From an uncultured bacterium (lineage in GTDB: Bacteria > Bacillota > Clostridia > Oscillospirales > Oscillospiraceae): a stretch of 9,013 nucleotides of DNA. The DNA is taken from assembly GCA_905215425.1 (NCBI GenBank), contig CAJMQD010000023.1:1-9013 (forward strand). Direction: 5' to 3'. The number at the start of each line of letters is the position of its first letter. Positions within the stretch are counted from its first letter, which is position 1. Shown here piece by piece: positions 6,057-9,013 of the stretch. The position numbers and the translations under genes are program-made. Under the pieces are notes generated by a model. It did no database searches and had not been told where the DNA came from. It saw only the letters and a program-made list of their open reading frames with translations.

Positions 6057-6085
6057 AGTATACCTGACTCCATATAAAAAAGCAA
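6057..6085 (-). promoter_or_regulatory. Promoter of cdd, overlapping the upstream terminator
   Basis: On the minus strand TTGCTT (6085-6080) and TATACT (6062-6057) are exactly 17 bases apart. Transcription would start near 6050, giving a leader of about 80 bases. The -35 hexamer lies in the right arm and T-tract of the terminator of the preceding small gene, so the two signals share DNA. Confidence 0.68.
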
Positions 6086-6109
6086 CCGGACAGCGTCCGG
6101 CTGCTTTTT
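6076..6109 (-). terminator. Intrinsic terminator of the small membrane-protein gene
   Basis: Read on the minus strand, AGCAGCCGGAC (6105-6095) pairs with GTCCGGTTGCT (6091-6081) through a G-T wobble, with a 3-base loop, followed by a T run (6081-6076; its first T closes the stem) and ATAT. It lies 9 bases past the stop at 6118. On the plus strand the wobble becomes an A/C mismatch, so the signal is built for the minus strand. Confidence 0.88.
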
Positions 6110-6117
6110 GTCTGGGC

Positions 6118-6303
6118 TTACAGCCCCATGGCATCCGCTAAATCGTCCACAACCTCGTTCACCCTCTTGGTGGCCTTATGCGCCACTCGGCGCACCTGGC
6201 GGCGGCTGGGGGACATGGTCATGCCAAATCCGGCCCCTACCATCAGCCCCAATCCCATACCGATCAGGAATTTGCCGCAGCCGCAGCTGTTATGACTGGT
6301 CAT
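6118..6303 (-). CDS. Small glycine-rich membrane protein, YtxH-like
   Basis: A 61-residue protein. It starts MTSHNSCGCGKF, with a Cys-Gly-Cys-Gly motif at residues 7-10. A glycine-rich hydrophobic helix follows (about 12-28, FLIGMGLGLMVGAGFGM), then a basic, helical tail with heptad-like spacing (RRQVRRVAHKATKRVNEVVDDLADAM, in two blocks). The layout of one Gly-rich helix plus a charged amphipathic tail resembles the YtxH family of small Firmicutes membrane proteins, but the match is by pattern only and the CGCG start is not a YtxH feature I know. The ATG at 6303 has AAGGAGG (plus-strand 6311-6317) at 7 bases, and a dedicated terminator follows, which supports a real gene. Function is unknown. 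It is divergent from the phosphatase gene; I found no convincing promoter of its own. Confidence 0.8.
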   Translation of the reverse strand: MTSHNSCGCGKFLIGMGLGLMVGAGFGMTMSPSRRQVRRVAHKATKRVNEVVDDLADAMGL

Positions 6304-6351
6304 TTTTTATCCTCCTTCTCTGCGGTAAAACTCATTGGTCCGCCGTCTTAT

Positions 6352-6365
6352 TGTGCCCAGGCACA
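6352..6365. repeat. 14-bp palindrome, candidate operator
   Basis: TGTGCC (6352-6357) and GGCACA (6360-6365) are perfectly complementary with a 2-bp centre. It lies 12 bp upstream of the -35 of the phosphatase promoter, a typical position for a dimeric regulator site. I do not match it to a known regulator. Confidence 0.35.
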
Positions 6366-6377
6366 GGGAAAAATGCA

Positions 6378-6406
6378 TTGCTAAATCCTGTGTATTCCGC
6401 TATAAT
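6378..6406 (+). promoter_or_regulatory. Strong sigma-A-type promoter of the phosphatase-ygiQ unit
   Basis: TTGCTA (6378-6383) and the consensus TATAAT (6401-6406) are separated by exactly 17 bases. Transcription would start near 6413, giving a leader of about 77 bases. This is the best promoter match in the window. Confidence 0.8.
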
Positions 6407-6489
6407 ATTTTTTGTATGTCTCAATGGATCTTTCTGGGATATGCCCGCCGTTGAGCGCCCGAATTATAGATAAGAAAAGGACTTGTTAC

Positions 6490-7569
6490 ATGACTACCAT
6501 CTACCTGATTCGCCACGCGGAGGCGGAGGGCAACTTATACCGCCGCATCCACGGCTGGTACGATGCTCTGACCACCACCCGGGGCTGGCTGCAAATTCAG
6601 GCGCTGGAGCGCCGTTTTACCGATATTCCCATCGACGCGGTGTGGTCCAGTCCCCTGTTCCGTACCATGGCCACCGCCCGCGCCATATACCGCCCCCGCG
6701 GTTTAGAGCTGCACACCCATCCCGGCCTGCGGGAGCTGCATTTTGGCCGCTGGGAAGACCGCACCTTTGGCGACACCCGCTACAACTGCCCCCAAGAGAT
6801 GGCTCTCTTTGGCCGCACAGATCCCACCTGGCAGGCTCCCGGGGGCGAGACCTTCCAGATGGCCGCCGCCCGTTTCGACGCGGCTCTGCGCTCCATCGCC
6901 GACCAATCCCCCAACCAGACCATCGCCGTGTTCAGCCACGGCTCCGTTATCCGCCAGTTTCTCGCCCTGGTGCAGAACATTCCGGCGGAGCATTGGTCTG
7001 AACTTCCCTTCTGCGACAATACTGCTGTCACCTGTTTGACCTACGACGGAACTGCCTTCTCCGTTTCCTTCGAGGGGGACAATTCCCATCTGGATCCGGA
7101 CATCTCCACCTTGGCCCGGCAGTCCTGGTGGCGCAAGCACGCTCCGGTTCCGGAGGTCAACCTGTGGTACCGCCCGCTGGAGATCCAGACGGACCGCGCC
7201 CTCCTTGCGGCTGCCGGACTGGAGCTCACCGAAGCCCAGGCTGCCCTGGAACAGGATCCCAACACACTGGTCACAGCGATGGCCGAGGGCGAGCCCGTGG
7301 GTCTGCTCCTCTTAGCGCCTGAACAAACTCCCCTGCCCAGTTCCGGCGTGATCCGCCGTCTCTATCTGGCACCGGAGCACCGCGGAGAGTTTGCGGCTCT
7401 CCAGCTGGTGGGACAGGCCGTTTCCTTCTTCCGCAGCATAGGCCGTGACCGGCTGCTGCTCACCCCTCCGCCGGAGGTGGATCAAACGATTTGGATGGAA
7501 AACAGCTTCCACCCCGCCCCTGCCCAGGCCGCGGGCCTGCTGGAGCTGTACATCGGATATGACCAATAA
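6490..7569 (+). CDS. Histidine phosphatase fused to a GNAT-like domain
   Basis: A 359-residue cytosolic protein with two parts. Residues 1-200 form a histidine phosphatase (phosphoglycerate mutase-like) domain: LIRHAEAEGN (6-15) with nucleophile His9 and Arg8, SSPLFRTMATA (53-63) with Arg58, LRELHFGRWED (80-90) with acid Glu82, and FSHGSVIRQF (148-157) with His150. All catalytic positions are present; the substrate is not predictable. After a linker containing SWWRKHAPVPEVNLWYRPL (212-230), residues about 235-359 look like a GNAT acetyltransferase fold: LVTAMAEGEPVGLLLL (260-275), then IRRLYLAPEHRGEFAALQLV (288-307), a loose version of the acetyl-CoA-binding motif A, and a DRLLLTPPPE strand. 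Standalone family members are about 200 residues. The start at 6490 has AAAGGA (6476-6481) 8 bases upstream. ygiQ follows after 56 bases. Confidence 0.9.
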   Translation: MTTIYLIRHAEAEGNLYRRIHGWYDALTTTRGWLQIQALERRFTDIPIDAVWSSPLFRTMATARAIYRPRGLELHTHPGLRELHFGRWEDRTFGDTRYNCPQEMALFGRTDPTWQAPGGETFQMAAARFDAALRSIADQSPNQTIAVFSHGSVIRQFLALVQNIPAEHWSELPFCDNTAVTCLTYDGTAFSVSFEGDNSHLDPDISTLARQSWWRKHAPVPEVNLWYRPLEIQTDRALLAAAGLELTEAQAALEQDPNTLVTAMAEGEPVGLLLLAPEQTPLPSSGVIRRLYLAPEHRGEFAALQLVGQAVSFFRSIGRDRLLLTPPPEVDQTIWMENSFHPAPAQAAGLLELYIGYDQ

Positions 7570-7625
7570 GACTGCAAAACCGGGCTTTCCCGGCTATATC
7601 CAGTCCATTCTGGGAGGTACCCGCC

Positions 7626-9013
7626 ATGGGCTTTGACCGAACCTTATTTTTACCCGTTTCTCAAGAGGATATGACCAGCCGCGGCTGGGATTCCTACGAC
7701 TTTCTTCTCATCACAGGGGATGCCTATGTAGACCATCCCTCCTTCGGCCCTACCATCATCGGCCGTATTTTAGAGGCCGAGGGCTACCGGGTGGCCATCC
7801 TGTCCCAGCCGGACTGGCGCGACCCGAGTGCCTTTGCCGTCTTGGGCCGTCCACGCCTCGCCGTTCTGATCTCCGCAGGCAACATCGACTCCATGGTGGC
7901 CCATTATACCGCCGCCCGAAAGCCGCGCCACGATGATGCCTACTCCCCCGGACGGAAGGCCGGCCTCCGCCCGGATCACGCCACCATTGTCTATTCCAAC
8001 CGGGTGCGGGAAGTGTTTGGCGATATTCCCATCATCATCGGCGGACTGGAAGCCAGCCTGCGCCGCTTCGCTCACTACGATTACTGGGAGAACAAGGTGC
8101 GCCGCTCCGTCCTTTTTGATGCCCAGGCGGACATTCTCACCTACGGCATGGGGGAGCACGCCACTTTAGAGATCGCCGCTCGTCTGGCCAGCGGAACTCC
8201 GGTAGGGGAGATCACCGATGTGCGGGGCACCTGCGTGGCTGTCCCCTACCCCAGCATCTGCTCTTATCCCCACGTAGAGGTCCCTTCCTTTGAGGATGTA
8301 GCCGCCGATAAAACTGCTTACGCCCAGGCCAACATGGTGGAATATCAGGAGCACGACGCCGCCGTAGGCCGCGCTATTTTGCAAAAGCACGGCAGACAGT
8401 TCCTGTTGGTCAATCCCCCCGCTTATCCCCTGACCACCGAAGAGCTGGACTGGGTGGCCGAGCTGCCCTATGTCAAAGAGCCCCACCCCATGTATGACGA
8501 TATGGGAGGCGTGCCCGCCATTGAGGAAGTCCGTTTCTCCGTCACCCATAACCGCGGCTGCTTTGGGGCGTGCAACTTCTGCTCCCTGGCCTTCCACCAG
8601 GGGCGTACCGTCACCAGCCGCAGCCACGAGAGCGTCATCCGGGAGGCCAAGCTGCTCATCCAGCACCCCGGCTTTAAGGGCTATATCCACGACATCGGCG
8701 GCCCCGCCGCCACCTTCCGCCGCCCCAGCTGCCAGAAGCAGCTCAAGCACGGCATGTGCAAAAACCGCGCCTGTCTGGCCCCGGAGGCCTGCCCCAATCT
8801 GGATGCGGATCACACCGACTATATGATGCTGCTGCGGAAGGTCCGGGCCCTGCCCGGCATCAAGAAGGTCTTCATCCGCTCGGGCATCCGGTTCGACTTT
8901 TTGATGAAGGACCCCAGCGGGGAGTTTTTCACCGACCTGGTGCAGTATCACATCTCCGGCCAGCTGAAGGTGGCCCCGGAGCACTGCGTGGACCACACCC
9001 TGGACTATATGGG
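7626..9013 (+). CDS. YgiQ-family radical SAM protein (3' end outside window)
   Basis: The frame is open from the ATG at 7626 to the right edge, giving 462 codons of a protein whose family members I recall as about 600-740 residues. The N-terminal part (MGFDRTLFLPVSQEDMTSRG, then DFLLITGDAYVDHPSFG and IGRILEAEGYRVAILSQPDW) is the family's cobalamin-binding-like N-terminal domain. NRGCFGACNFCSLAFHQGR carries the CxxxCxxC iron-sulfur motif (Cys312, Cys316, Cys319) that binds the 4Fe-4S cluster and SAM. A second set of cysteines (369, 378, 383, 389) ending in ACPNLDADH is, as I recall, also typical of YgiQ (UPF0313) proteins. SGQLKVAPEH near the edge matches the family. The reaction is unknown. 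GGGAGG (7612-7617) lies 8 bases before the ATG. It probably shares the promoter at 6378 with the phosphatase gene. Confidence 0.93.
   Translation, partial: MGFDRTLFLPVSQEDMTSRGWDSYDFLLITGDAYVDHPSFGPTIIGRILEAEGYRVAILSQPDWRDPSAFAVLGRPRLAVLISAGNIDSMVAHYTAARKPRHDDAYSPGRKAGLRPDHATIVYSNRVREVFGDIPIIIGGLEASLRRFAHYDYWENKVRRSVLFDAQADILTYGMGEHATLEIAARLASGTPVGEITDVRGTCVAVPYPSICSYPHVEVPSFEDVAADKTAYAQANMVEYQEHDAAVGRAILQKHGRQFLLVNPPAYPLTTEELDWVAELPYVKEPHPMYDDMGGVPAIEEVRFSVTHNRGCFGACNFCSLAFHQGRTVTSRSHESVIREAKLLIQHPGFKGYIHDIGGPAATFRRPSCQKQLKHGMCKNRACLAPEACPNLDADHTDYMMLLRKVRALPGIKKVFIRSGIRFDFLMKDPSGEFFTDLVQYHISGQLKVAPEHCVDHTLDYM

Larger units (their letters stand above)
6304..6489. other. Divergent control region
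   Basis: This 186-bp region separates the minus-strand small membrane protein from the plus-strand phosphatase. It holds the plus-strand promoter at 6378-6406, a 14-bp palindrome at 6352-6365, and the phosphatase leader (about 6413-6489). The phosphatase frame is open back to 6412, but no ribosome binding site precedes that ATG, and it lies almost at the predicted transcription start. Confidence 0.6.

Noticed and set aside
7580..7593. CCGGG/CCCGG hairpin between the phosphatase gene and ygiQ as a terminator
   Set aside because: The stem is only 5 bp and is followed by CTATAT without a T-tract, so an operon remains more likely.
8166..8996. 276-codon minus-strand open frame opposite ygiQ
   Set aside because: Shadow of the radical SAM gene, whose frame shows conserved cysteine motifs throughout. 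No ribosome binding site or recognisable domain.

Overview
The window looks like a chromosomal housekeeping region of a high-GC Clostridia bacterium, probably Oscillospiraceae (a Flavonifractor, Lawsonibacter or Intestinimonas relative). That placement is inference. It rests on strong GC bias at third codon positions, AGGAGG-type ribosome binding sites before nearly every gene, sigma-A-like promoters with 17-bp spacers, short GC-stem/T-tract terminators, and protein types common in that group (divergent MocR regulator and ECF S component, XRE regulator with an N-terminal membrane helix, YgiQ-type radical SAM protein). There are ten genes, two cut by the window edges. I see no rRNA, tRNA, CRISPR array, phage gene or transposase.

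Layout. (1) 1-2052: the 3' end of argG, a 226-bp hairpin-rich spacer, and complete argH with its terminator. These are the last two steps of arginine synthesis. (2) 2053-2928: a single-gene unit for a secreted lipoprotein of unknown function, with its own promoter and a terminator shared with the converging next gene. (3) 2932-5071: a divergent pair. An orphan ECF transporter S component lies on the minus strand and a MocR/GabR/PdxR-type regulator on the plus strand, separated by a 148-bp control region with a near-consensus minus-strand promoter overlapped by an inverted repeat. (4) 5104-5577: a small membrane-anchored XRE regulator with promoter and terminator. (5) 5576-6303, minus strand: cytidine deaminase (pyrimidine salvage) and a 61-residue glycine-rich membrane protein, arranged so that the deaminase promoter's -35 element lies inside the terminator of the small gene. 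(6) 6378-9013, plus strand: a strong promoter, then a histidine phosphatase fused to a GNAT-like C-terminal domain, then the first 462 codons of a YgiQ-family radical SAM protein, probably one operon.

The most noteworthy point is the MocR-type regulator. The lysine that forms the Schiff base with pyridoxal phosphate in this family is arginine (residue 305) here, while the surrounding pocket motifs are kept. Its divergent partner is a vitamin-type ECF S component, so a vitamin B6 or amine uptake role is a reasonable but unproven hypothesis. No single locus can be claimed as a wholly new system. The observations are an altered sensor, a domain fusion and some compact regulatory architecture. 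No gene-free stretch exceeds 300 bases; the longest (404-629, 2013-2206 and 6304-6489) are described as features.
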